A stretch of DNA of 64,000 nt, from contig NZ_VRMJ01000042.1 in the NCBI RefSeq assembly GCF_009832745.1, forward strand, positions 248,001 to 312,000, in the 5' to 3' direction. The DNA is from Polaribacter septentrionalilitoris (lineage in GTDB: Bacteria; Bacteroidota; Bacteroidia; Flavobacteriales; Flavobacteriaceae). This document shows, one piece after another, positions 1-9,600 of this stretch (positions are counted from its first letter, which is position 1; each line of letters starts with the position of its first letter). A program made the translations under genes and the position numbers. The notes beneath the pieces are model-generated. The model had not been told where the DNA came from. It saw only the letters and a list, made by a program, of their open reading frames with translations, and ran no database searches.

Positions 1-130
1 AAAATGGAATTTTCCATTTGAACTGCAAATCAACTTCTGGAAAGGAAGTTTCTATTAAAATTTGCAAATGCAATAAAATAGATTTAAACGGTTCTGGTTG
101 TTTTAAAATGTATGCTTCAGCAGGTTTCAT
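1..130 (-). CDS. DUF1801 domain protein, N-terminal part only (gene runs off the window)
   Basis: An ATG at 130 opens a minus-strand frame with no stop up to the window edge, giving about 43 residues. They begin MKPAEAYIL and contain QPEPFKSILLHLQ and a DLQFKWKIPF segment. This N-terminus matches what I know of the small DUF1801 (YdhG-like) family, cytoplasmic proteins of unknown function that often bear a conserved KWxxPF region. The rest of the gene lies outside the window, so length and integrity cannot be judged. It is divergent from the membrane protein gene starting at 172. Confidence 0.7.
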   Translation of the reverse strand, partial: MKPAEAYILKQPEPFKSILLHLQILIETSFPEVDLQFKWKIPF

Positions 131-171
131 TTTTTAGTATCTTAGCGTGAGTTAAAATATAAAAAAGGGCA

Positions 172-726
172 ATGCACGACAACTTTTTAGTCAATTTTGT
201 TTTAAAAGGATTTACCAGTATTCTTATTGGAGTATACTTTTTAATAGGAAGTTATTTTTTAAAAACAATTTTAGATGGTTTCTTGATTGATGATCATCCT
301 GCTGGAATGCTATCAGTAGAAATTATTGAATTCTTAGGAATTGCAATGGCTTTTTTAGTGTTTCTATTTTCTTCATTGGCATTATTCTTTAGAGGAAAGA
401 GGCATGCAAAAAGATTTCAACACAAACTTTGGAACGGTAAAACTAAAACTGCTTTTTATACATACGTAATTGGTATTATAATCATTTTTGCAAGTACTTT
501 GGTTTTATTAAATCTTGGATTAGTTGATTACCTCACTCCTACTTTTTTACTACTTTACGGAGTTTTATTATTCATATTAAAGCAAAAAGAGCGTAAAAAC
601 TTAATCATTTTATCAGGTTTGTGCTTATTCCTTGCGATTGTTTGTTTTTTAATTCCTACGTATTGGTATTCATCGTTTACTATTTTAGGAGTTGCACACG
701 TTACTTATGGAGTTGTAGTGAAGTAG
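172..726 (+). CDS. Four- to five-span membrane protein of unknown function
   Basis: A 184-residue protein made mostly of hydrophobic segments: about residues 10-32, 50-75, 93-115, 120-138 and 143-165. A charged loop (RGKRHAKRFQHKLW, about 75-88) separates the second and third segments. I do not recognise a family or a catalytic motif. The stop is 3 bases before the ATG of the DUF2809 gene, so the two are probably cotranscribed. It could be an inner-membrane accessory protein; no function is assigned. Confidence 0.7.
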   Translation: MHDNFLVNFVLKGFTSILIGVYFLIGSYFLKTILDGFLIDDHPAGMLSVEIIEFLGIAMAFLVFLFSSLALFFRGKRHAKRFQHKLWNGKTKTAFYTYVIGIIIIFASTLVLLNLGLVDYLTPTFLLLYGVLLFILKQKERKNLIILSGLCLFLAIVCFLIPTYWYSSFTILGVAHVTYGVVVK

Positions 727-729
727 AAA

Positions 730-1104
730 ATGATACAATTCAATAAAAAATATTTTATCGCTTTTACAGCACTTTTTTTAATTGAACTATGTATCGCAAA
801 ATATGCTACTGGGTTTTTACGTCATACAATTGGTGATGTTATAGCAACAATTCTTTTGTACTGTTTGATAAAAAGTTTTATTGATAGTTCTGTTATAAAA
901 ACACTACTCATTGTTTTAGTCATTTCTTTTCTTATTGAGTTTTTACAATTGAGTAACCTACAAAACTCATATCCTGAGAATCTTAAAAATACGCTACGAA
1001 TTATTTTAGGAACCTCATTTAGTCTTGGAGATTTAGTTGCGTATTCTGTAGGAATAGGAATTACATATTTTATTGAAAAGCTTGGTACTAAAAACGCATC
1101 CTAA
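730..1104 (+). CDS. DUF2809 family membrane protein
   Basis: A 124-residue protein with four predicted membrane helices. The sequence FLRHTIGDVIATILLYCLIK near residues 29-48 and the late GDLVAYSVGIGITYF helix are typical of the DUF2809 family, small four-helix inner-membrane proteins of unknown function. It follows the preceding membrane protein by 3 bases (operon). Its 3' end overlaps the end of the convergent DUF3820 gene by 17 bases, so no terminator separates them. Confidence 0.75.
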   Translation: MIQFNKKYFIAFTALFLIELCIAKYATGFLRHTIGDVIATILLYCLIKSFIDSSVIKTLLIVLVISFLIEFLQLSNLQNSYPENLKNTLRIILGTSFSLGDLVAYSVGIGITYFIEKLGTKNAS

Positions 1105-1306
1105 TTTCTCTAACCATATCTTCTAGACCGTTTAATTTAAGTTCATAAACTAATTCTAGTTGTTGACCCAACTTTCCTTTTGGGAAACCTTTATTATGAT
1201 ACCAAACTACATAATGTTCTGGTAAATCTATCAAAAACCTACCTTTGTATTTTCCAAAAGGCATTTTCATTTTCGATAATTCTATAAGTATTTCTCTGTC
1301 TTGCAT
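1088..1306 (-). CDS. DUF3820 family small protein
   Basis: A 72-residue soluble protein. The segment MPFGKYKGRFLIDLPEHYVVW (about residues 15-35) is the hallmark of the DUF3820 family, sometimes labelled putative quorum-sensing-regulated virulence factor; its biochemical role is not established. Full length for the family. ATG at 1306. The gene lies downstream of the oxidoreductase at 1399-2607 in the same direction, separated from it by a 7-bp tandem repeat, and converges with the DUF2809 gene. Confidence 0.8.
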   Translation of the reverse strand: MQDREILIELSKMKMPFGKYKGRFLIDLPEHYVVWYHNKGFPKGKLGQQLELVYELKLNGLEDMVREIRMRF

Positions 1307-1337
1307 TTTTCTATAAATCTTTTGACCGCATTAAATG

Positions 1338-1396
1338 CAACTAACAACTAACAACTAACAACTAACAACTAACAACTAACAACTAACAACTAACAA
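1338..1396. repeat. 7-bp tandem repeat, unit CAACTAA, about 8.4 copies
   Basis: Eight perfect uninterrupted copies of CAACTAA plus three extra bases. Because the unit is 7 bp and contains TAA (TAG on the other strand), the array puts a stop codon into every one of the six reading frames. It fills the gap between the DUF3820 gene and the stop of the dehydrogenase at 1399. A perfect short-unit array is expected to vary in copy number by slippage. Confidence 0.95.
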
Positions 1397-1398
1397 TA

Positions 1399-2607
1399 TT
1401 ATTCTTTTCCATCTACATAATCTTGCAAATAAGAAAAACGTTTGGTTAGTTTTCCGTTTTCTGTCATTTTAGCTCTTTCTAAAACTCCGTCTTTATCATT
1501 GTTAAAAAAAGCAGGAATTACATTTTGTAAAAACATTTCTCCAAAACCTTCACTAGCATCTTTTGGTAATTCACAAGGCAAATTATCTACAGCCATCACC
1601 ACTATAGCATTTTCATTTGTATAATCAACTTCTTTTTCTGTTTCTGGATCATAACCATAAATAGGATCTGCAATTGTAGAAGGACGAATGGTTGATGCCA
1701 CAGGACCATCAATATCACAAGAAATATCTGCCACGAATTTTATTTTAAAGTCAGAATGTTTTGCATCTTCTCTAGTAAATAGATATGGAGAACCATCACC
1801 AAAAAAGTGCCCCGCAATAAAAAAGTCTGTCACTTTTGCGAATCTAAAAAAGTTTGATTCATAAGCTTCTGGGTTATTATAAAAGTCAAAGTTATCTATT
1901 ACTTGTCCATCATTACGCTTGTTATAATCTAACACATCAGCTAAACAATACACAACTTCCTCATACGTTTTAGATAAATAATCATCTACAGAAACTTGTT
2001 TAATATGCATAGCATCTAGCATTTCTTTGGCTCCGTAAGCAACTTTTCCATTTCCTGTTAAAAGGATTTTAAAACCCTTTGGCAAACTGATTTTGTTCAA
2101 TTGATGAATCAATTCTTTTTGAGAATCTAACGTTTCTGCTTTAGGTAAATTAAAACTTTCATTTTTTAACCCTATAGCTCTAAATCCGTTGTAAGCACCT
2201 ACAATTCCTGCATAACGTCCAAAACCAATTAAACGCATTCCGTTTTCTTTGGTGATGGTTTCGTGATCATACAACTCAATGTTTTTATCTAAAATAGCAT
2301 TTAATAAATCTCTATTATAGGGTTGCTTTTTAATAGTATGACTAAAGAAAAAATATTTTTTATTGGGTATTAAAGCATCTATTGGCACTTCTTTTACCCC
2401 AATAAGTACATCACAATCTGACATTGCATCAGTAACTTCTAATCCTGCATTTTTATAGGCATTGTCAGAAAAAACTCGAATGTCTGAAGTTTCTACTTTT
2501 AAAGTAGCTTTAGGAAACTGATTTTGAAACTCTTGTAATTTTGAAGGAGAAAAAACAACTCTTCTATCTGGTGGATTTTTACGTTCTTTTATAATGCCAA
2601 ATTTCAT
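1399..2607 (-). CDS. NAD(P)-dependent saccharopine dehydrogenase (lysine-forming)-like oxidoreductase
   Basis: A 402-residue cytoplasmic enzyme. The N-terminus (MKFGIIKERKNPPDRRVVFSP) is that of the alanine dehydrogenase/transhydrogenase N-terminal fold used by LYS1-type saccharopine dehydrogenases. Around residues 185-200 it has the nucleotide-binding stretch KILLTGNGKVAYGAKEML. A later VADISCDIDGPVASTIRPSTIADPIYGY block matches the LYS1/alanine-dehydrogenase C-terminal half. The expected reaction is NAD-dependent oxidation at the lysine/saccharopine level, but the true substrate in Flavobacteria is not certain. ATG at 2607. Two nested inverted repeats lie directly upstream (2626-2667), the only regulatory-looking signal here. 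Confidence 0.8.
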   Translation of the reverse strand: MKFGIIKERKNPPDRRVVFSPSKLQEFQNQFPKATLKVETSDIRVFSDNAYKNAGLEVTDAMSDCDVLIGVKEVPIDALIPNKKYFFFSHTIKKQPYNRDLLNAILDKNIELYDHETITKENGMRLIGFGRYAGIVGAYNGFRAIGLKNESFNLPKAETLDSQKELIHQLNKISLPKGFKILLTGNGKVAYGAKEMLDAMHIKQVSVDDYLSKTYEEVVYCLADVLDYNKRNDGQVIDNFDFYNNPEAYESNFFRFAKVTDFFIAGHFFGDGSPYLFTREDAKHSDFKIKFVADISCDIDGPVASTIRPSTIADPIYGYDPETEKEVDYTNENAIVVMAVDNLPCELPKDASEGFGEMFLQNVIPAFFNNDKDGVLERAKMTENGKLTKRFSYLQDYVDGKE

Positions 2608-2625
2608 CTTTATCGTCTTGTGAGA

Positions 2626-2667
2626 TACTGAAATACTGATAAAAATTCAGTATAAACAAGTTCAGTA
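2626..2667. promoter_or_regulatory. Nested inverted repeats upstream of the dehydrogenase gene
   Basis: The inner pair is ATACTGA (2633-2639) with TCAGTAT (2647-2653). The outer pair is TACTGAA (2626-2632) with TTCAGTA (2661-2667). Both pairs are perfect and share the TACTGA core, giving four copies of one 6-mer in alternating orientation 20-60 bases before the start codon at 2607. This fits a double operator for a dimeric regulator, or an RNA hairpin in the leader; no regulator is identified. Confidence 0.4.
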
Positions 2668-2731
2668 CTGGTTGGTATAATATTTGCTCGAAGATATTAG
2701 AATTTAAAGAGAATAGCAACTGTATTTTTTA

Positions 2732-2739
2732 TACTTTTG
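2732..2739 (+). promoter_or_regulatory. TAnnTTTG -7 box upstream of the ssrA region
   Basis: TACTTTTG matches the Bacteroidota primary sigma -7 consensus TAnnTTTG exactly. Transcription would start near 2745, about 260 bases before mature tmRNA, so the first product would be the structured element at 2740-2858. No exact second box was found closer to ssrA, so the tmRNA may be processed from a longer precursor. Confidence 0.5.
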
Positions 2740-2858
2740 CAATCCGCGTTAAGGATTGAACGGTTTGTTTGAGTTCTTTTGTGTAATGCAATGCAACAAA
2801 AAACGAGTAGTGAAAGCCTGACTTTAGCTTAAAATGCTTTTTAAGCTAAGTAACGCCC
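2740..2858 (+). ncRNA. Structured RNA element upstream of tmRNA, possibly Flavo-1-like
   Basis: This non-coding stretch begins at a good TAnnTTTG box. Near its 3' end it has a perfect 11-bp hairpin (arms 2824-2834 and 2839-2849, loop of four) flanked by AGTGAAAGCCTGAC on the left and GTAACGCCC on the right. The flanks look like conserved RNA rather than spacer. From memory they resemble the Flavo-1 RNA motif of Bacteroidota; I could not run a covariance model. It contains no plausible ORF. Alternatives are a 6S-like RNA or a processed leader of the tmRNA precursor. Confidence 0.4.
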
Positions 2859-3004
2859 AAATAATTGTTATCTTTTAATAGATGATTTTGTTCTTTGAAA
2901 AAATATAATGAGATTTGAAGAGTTTCCGAAATAAACTCGGGATCAATTCGATTACGCAAAACATATTTTGTGTTTTTGAATCAAGTTCAAGATAAACTCA
3001 TTGA

Positions 3005-3394
3005 GGGGACGACTGGTTTTGACAGCAAGGTCAGAGAATTTGTAAGCATATCAAGGAATGAAATTATTCTTGTAAAACTTATTTCAACTTTATAAACGGC
3101 GAAGATAACTACGCTTTAGCTGCATAATCTGAATTACAGTAAGATTAGCCTCGGCTCACTAGGTGAGCAAGCTTTATGTCCACGAAAAGCCTTGGTTTAT
3201 GGCGTTTCACTTTTGGGCATCGTAAAAATAAACATAGGAAACTTAGTACTTCGTTGAGTTTCCGAAATTTAAGAAGTTAAGCTAAAAATGGATTGTTCTT
3301 AATCAGTTTTTGGTCGAAAATTAAGTAAGAACTAAATATGTAGAAAGCCAATTTGCTGCTTGTTTGGACCCGAGTTCGATTCTCGGCGTCTCCA
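3005..3394 (+). ncRNA. ssrA: Transfer-messenger RNA (tmRNA)
   Basis: tmRNA rescues stalled ribosomes, acting as tRNA-Ala and then as mRNA for a degradation tag, with SmpB. The 5' end GGGGACGACTGGTTTTGACAG and the 3' tRNA-like end (TTCGATTCTCGG T-arm, then GTCTCC) are diagnostic; GGGGAC (3005-3010) pairs with GTCTCC (3388-3393), leaving A3394 as discriminator. CCA is not encoded. The tag frame runs from GGC at 3098 to TAA at 3125-3127 and encodes GEDNYALAA, an ordinary Bacteroidota-type tag. It is followed by a strong terminator at 3401. The molecule is one-piece, of normal length. Confidence 0.97.
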
Positions 3395-3400
3395 CAACAC

Positions 3401-3444
3401 AAAGCTCTAATCACTTAAATATAAATTGATTAGAGCTTTTTTTT
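3401..3444 (+). terminator. Rho-independent terminator of ssrA
   Basis: A 13-bp perfect stem, AAAGCTCTAATCA (3401-3413) with TGATTAGAGCTTT (3427-3439), is followed by a T run to 3444. It begins seven bases after the tmRNA discriminator base. Confidence 0.92.
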
Positions 3445-3516
3445 CTTTATAGACTCTTCACTTCGAGTATTGATACTTCAAAAAAAAGTCACAAATAATT
3501 TAAATTATTTTAAATT

Positions 3517-4359
3517 TTAAGTTGTTTTTCTTTTGATGTAAATATTATAAATTAATCCTGAAAGAATGAGAACAATTCCCAACAATGTCCAGCCATTATA
3601 AACATCTCCAAACCAAAAGGTTCCTACAATAATAGTTATGATTACCTCAAGATATTTAATAGGAGCTACCAAATTGGTTTCTTCTGCTTGAAAAGCTTTG
3701 GTCATATACAACTGTCCAAAATAACCAAAAACACCAGTGCTAATAAAAAGTATCCATTCTATTAAATTGGGCTGTATCCAATATTTTATAGACATCAATC
3801 CACCAAAAACAAAAGCCATAATCATGAAGTAATTGATAATAACTAATGGATGTTCTGTGTTCCCTATTTTACGAATTACCACAAATATAATTCCAAGAAA
3901 AACAGCAGAAAAAATTACAAAAAATAAACCTACCAACTCTACATCTGCTCCAAAACCCTTTATAATTAACACCCCTAAAAAGGCGATAATAAACAACAAC
4001 CATTGTATGGGTTTAATTTTTTCTTTTAAAAAGAAAAGCGCAAAAATAGCAGCAAATATAGGAGCGGTATATCTTAAAGAAACTGCTGTGCCAATACTTA
4101 GATAGTTAAGAGATTTAAAAAAACAAGTTAAAGAAATTACACCTGTGATTCCTCTAATTATTAACCATTTTTTATTCTTACCAAAAAAAGGTACCTTTTG
4201 CTTAAGTACTAAAGGAATAGTAAAAAGGAGTGTTCCTATGGATCTAAAAAAAACTACTTGATATACATTAAAAGTACTCAAATATTTTACTACTGATCCC
4301 ATAAGTGCAAATGCAATTGCACTAAAAATCATATATATAATCGCTTTATTTTTTGTCAT
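3517..4359 (-). CDS. EamA/DMT-family permease
   Basis: A ten-helix drug/metabolite transporter-type inner-membrane protein of about 280 residues with two EamA repeats. The first half includes GSVVKYLSTFNVYQVVFFRS; the second ends in the helix GWTLLGIVLILSGLIYN. The substrate is unknown; members export metabolites or amino acids. I chose the ATG at 4359 (protein MTKNKAIIYM) over an upstream ATG at 4413 because a perfect -7 box (TATATTTG, minus strand 4379-4372) lies between them and would place the transcript start after 4413. The leader is then only a few bases. Confidence 0.85.
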   Translation of the reverse strand: MTKNKAIIYMIFSAIAFALMGSVVKYLSTFNVYQVVFFRSIGTLLFTIPLVLKQKVPFFGKNKKWLIIRGITGVISLTCFFKSLNYLSIGTAVSLRYTAPIFAAIFALFFLKEKIKPIQWLLFIIAFLGVLIIKGFGADVELVGLFFVIFSAVFLGIIFVVIRKIGNTEHPLVIINYFMIMAFVFGGLMSIKYWIQPNLIEWILFISTGVFGYFGQLYMTKAFQAEETNLVAPIKYLEVIITIIVGTFWFGDVYNGWTLLGIVLILSGLIYNIYIKRKTT

Positions 4360-4371
4360 ATTGTATGATCG

Positions 4372-4379
4372 CAAATATA
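4372..4379 (-). promoter_or_regulatory. TAnnTTTG -7 box for the DMT permease gene
   Basis: TATATTTG on the minus strand is an exact consensus match and ends 13 bases before the ATG at 4359. It decides the start codon choice for that gene. Confidence 0.55.
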
Positions 4380-4415
4380 ATGGAATAAATAGGTTACTGC
4401 ATCTTAAAATCATGC

Positions 4416-4443
4416 ATAAAAAAACCTCAAGTAAACTTGAGGT
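4416..4443 (-). terminator. Terminator of the pfkA-gapA operon
   Basis: Stem ACCTCAAG (4424-4431) / CTTGAGGT (4436-4443) with a 4-base loop. Read on the minus strand it is followed by a T run. It lies 27 bases after the gapA stop. Confidence 0.88.
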
Positions 4444-4470
4444 CTTTATTGTATGTATAATCTAGTGATA

Positions 4471-6481
<2,011 letters not shown>

Positions 6482-6691
6482 ATCTTTCTGATGTAAAATT
6501 ACTGCTTTATAACCATTTAAAATAATAAAACTACGAAATCGTTTTAGGCTATTTCTTACCTATTTATGCTCTAAATTAAAGGATTTTCACTTAAATCGAT
6601 TCGAAAAAATGTTACCTTTTTGTTAATTAATTTTGCCGCAAAAATAGAGGAGATCTTTTCTTTAAAAAATGATAAAAGTCAATCTTAAAAA

Positions 6692-9600
6692 CTAATTTCC
6701 TTCGAAATTAATCAGTTCTTTATTTGTTTTTCTTATGGTGTCTTTTTTAACAATTGGTTTCTGATTATTTTTCTTTAGACCAATCTGTCTTAAAAGACCT
6801 GAGAGCGTATTGAAATTTACTTGATAAGATAACCCAACTCCTTGTGTATAGCCTTCTTCTTGCTGAGAGTACTGAATTTCGTTCTGACGATTGAAAATAA
6901 CACCTCTAAAATTACCTTCTTTATTCAGTAACACTTCAACTTTTACCTCTCCTATAACACTAGCTTGAGTTTGTGCTCCAACAGGAACTCCTACTTTTCC
7001 GTTTATAATAACCCTGTCACTTACTTGTGTACTTACAGAAACATCTACTTGATCGTCTATATTTAATCGATCTACATCTGTTTGGTCTGCTTGCTGATAA
7101 TCAAAATTTAACTGAAACTTACTATCTGGACTATTTACCAAACTTGAAAACGCAGTTGCTAAAGCACTTGAAGCGGTTCCTGCAATGGTATTGTTTAAAT
7201 CGAAATTAACACGATCTGGATTTCTGAATGACCCAAAAGCTAACAGCGAAATAAATTGCGTTGTTTTTTCATTCACATTATTATCATTTAAAATAAATTC
7301 TAACTCATTAGCAATGGTTGGGTCTACATTGGTTAATTGAATATCTAGTTCTTGCTTAGAACTAAATAATCCACCAGTAATTCTTGTTACTAAATCTATT
7401 TCTTCTTTTCGGTTGGAATTAAAGTTTTCTAGTAAAACACCGGGGTTAGCTTTGGCTTTATAGATTGCAGTAATGTCTAGATTGGCTTCATAAGGATCTC
7501 CGTTCCAAGAGACAGTACCTCCTTTTTGAATCACAAACGGTTTATTGATAATTCCTCCATATTTAAAATCGTAAACTCCACTATCTATAGTATAATCTCC
7601 AAACATGTTAAATTTACCTCGGGTATTAATTTCAATACGAAGATTACCAGCACCACTACCTGTTAACTGACTTCCATAAACCTCATCAATAACCACTTGT
7701 GCTGTTGCATCTTTGGTAACTTCTAAATCGATATTTAAAGACAATCCTTTTATTGCTTCTAAAGCAACTTCTTTTTGCTTTTCTTCGACTTTAATTGCAT
7801 CATTTTTAAAGTAGATTAATCGATAACTATCTACAGTTGTTACATCTTTTAGCGGCACAACAAATGTTGTTCCTGGTTTTGTTTTAGCATTAACATCTAT
7901 AGTTAATTGATCTGTTAAACCTGTAATACTTGCAGTTCCATCAATAAAAGCTGAACCATAATATAATGCTTCATCTGTGTTTTCTGTATCTAAAACAAGT
8001 AGATTATCACTTTCTATTTCTATATTTAAAAACCATTTTTCAAAGTTTTGATGTGTGATGTCACCAATTAATTTCCCTTTAGTTTTATGCTTTGTATCAG
8101 ATAAAGAAACACCCTCTAAAATAAAAGATTGCTCTTGCATTGTAATGATAGACTCACCTTCAAAATCATAATCAACATTTAAATATGGAAACATTAAACC
8201 TGCATTTGTTAAGGTTAATGCACCTGACATTTCTGGGTTTCCTAAAAAGCCACGTAATGCAAAATCACCTGATGCAGTTCCTCTTATAGAAGACAGTACA
8301 TCTTGACCTAGAGGACTAAAAGCGTTTAACCCAAAATCTTCCATAAAAACTTCTAAATCTATTAAAGGTCTTTGGGTTGAAAAATCTAAAGTTCCTGTAG
8401 CGGCAATACTTTTAACATTTTTATTTTGGATAGATAAATCTAAATTATATTTCTCGTAAGAGTTATCTCCGCTTACATTTACATATAAATCTCCTTGCTT
8501 AAAATTATTAACTTCAAAGTTTTTAATAGACAATAAACCCTCTGGATTGTAATTTCCATCACTTTGCACAAAATCTAAGTGACCAGAAAGCGTTCCTTTA
8601 AGTGCTAAACTATCTATTACAGGCAAGAAACTTTCTAGTTCAACTTTTGTAAAATCTGCTAATAAGACCTTTTCTGAATCACCTTTTAGACTTCCTGTAA
8701 ATTCTACTTTTTGCTTACCAGAGACTAACTTAAATTGACTAAAATTGTATTGGTTTGTATTTAAATCAAAAATAATCTTGTCTGTATTTTTTTCATCAGG
8801 ATTAATGTTCCAAGTATTACCCTTAAACTTAAATGATGATTTTTCAAAACCTACTACAGATTTACCTTCTTCGTTGAATGTGTAAAAGAAGTCTAAATTA
8901 AAATCTTCGTTCTTTTTCTTACCTCCCACAAAAACAGATTTAAAAAATAATGTGTCATTTTGCGTTAAACTCAATAAATTTAACTTTGACACATTATAAT
9001 ATTTTGTATTTAACTCTGATGCCGTTAAATGCGAATTGTATAAAGGGTTTTGGTTATCTGTTCTTAATAACAAGTCTTTTACCTCATTACCAGAAACATC
9101 TATTCTGGGAGAAGAAATTGTTAATTTTAGTTGATTTTTATCAGCCTTTATTTTTCCACGAATCTTGGTATTATTATCAATAGATATTTCTGGAAAGAAA
9201 ACAGTAACAATCTGATTGTAAATAGTAAAGTTAAAATCGACAAATTGATGTTGCTCAACATCATAAGGTTTATAGTTTGTATAAATACTACCTAAAGCAT
9301 TTTGAGCTACTGGCACTAATTCTGAAAACGAAAATTTACCAGTAACATATCCATTGGCAATATCTTGTGAGGTAACTTCAATCGTTTTTATACTATCTTT
9401 TAAAGATGATTTAACATTAAACTCTTTAAAATTATACTCTTCTTTTTGATTGGTATATAAAATATTTTTAAAAGTGGCTTTTCCTGTGATGTCATCTAGT
9501 GTATTACCTTCTACATCTAGTTCAATATTTCCCTTTAAAACAGACACACTATCTCTAATAAAAAGATTTGTTTCTTTTAAATTAAGATACTCTATATCAG

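Larger units (their letters stand above)
2608..3004. other. 397-base gene-free stretch before ssrA
   Basis: It contains the nested inverted repeats (2626-2667), a -7 box (2732-2739) and the structured element (2740-2858). From 2859 to 3004 I see only AT-rich sequence plus a small hairpin, GAGTTT...AAACTC at 2920-2938. Its first 13 bases (2920-2932) recur inside tmRNA at 3256-3268. No ORF of note is present. Confidence 0.6.

Noticed and set aside
6628..6635. Exact TAnnTTTG box (TAATTTTG) on the plus strand between tamB and pfkA
   Set aside because: It points into the 3' end of tamB with no gene or RNA structure after it. An 8-mer with two free positions is common by chance in DNA this AT-rich.
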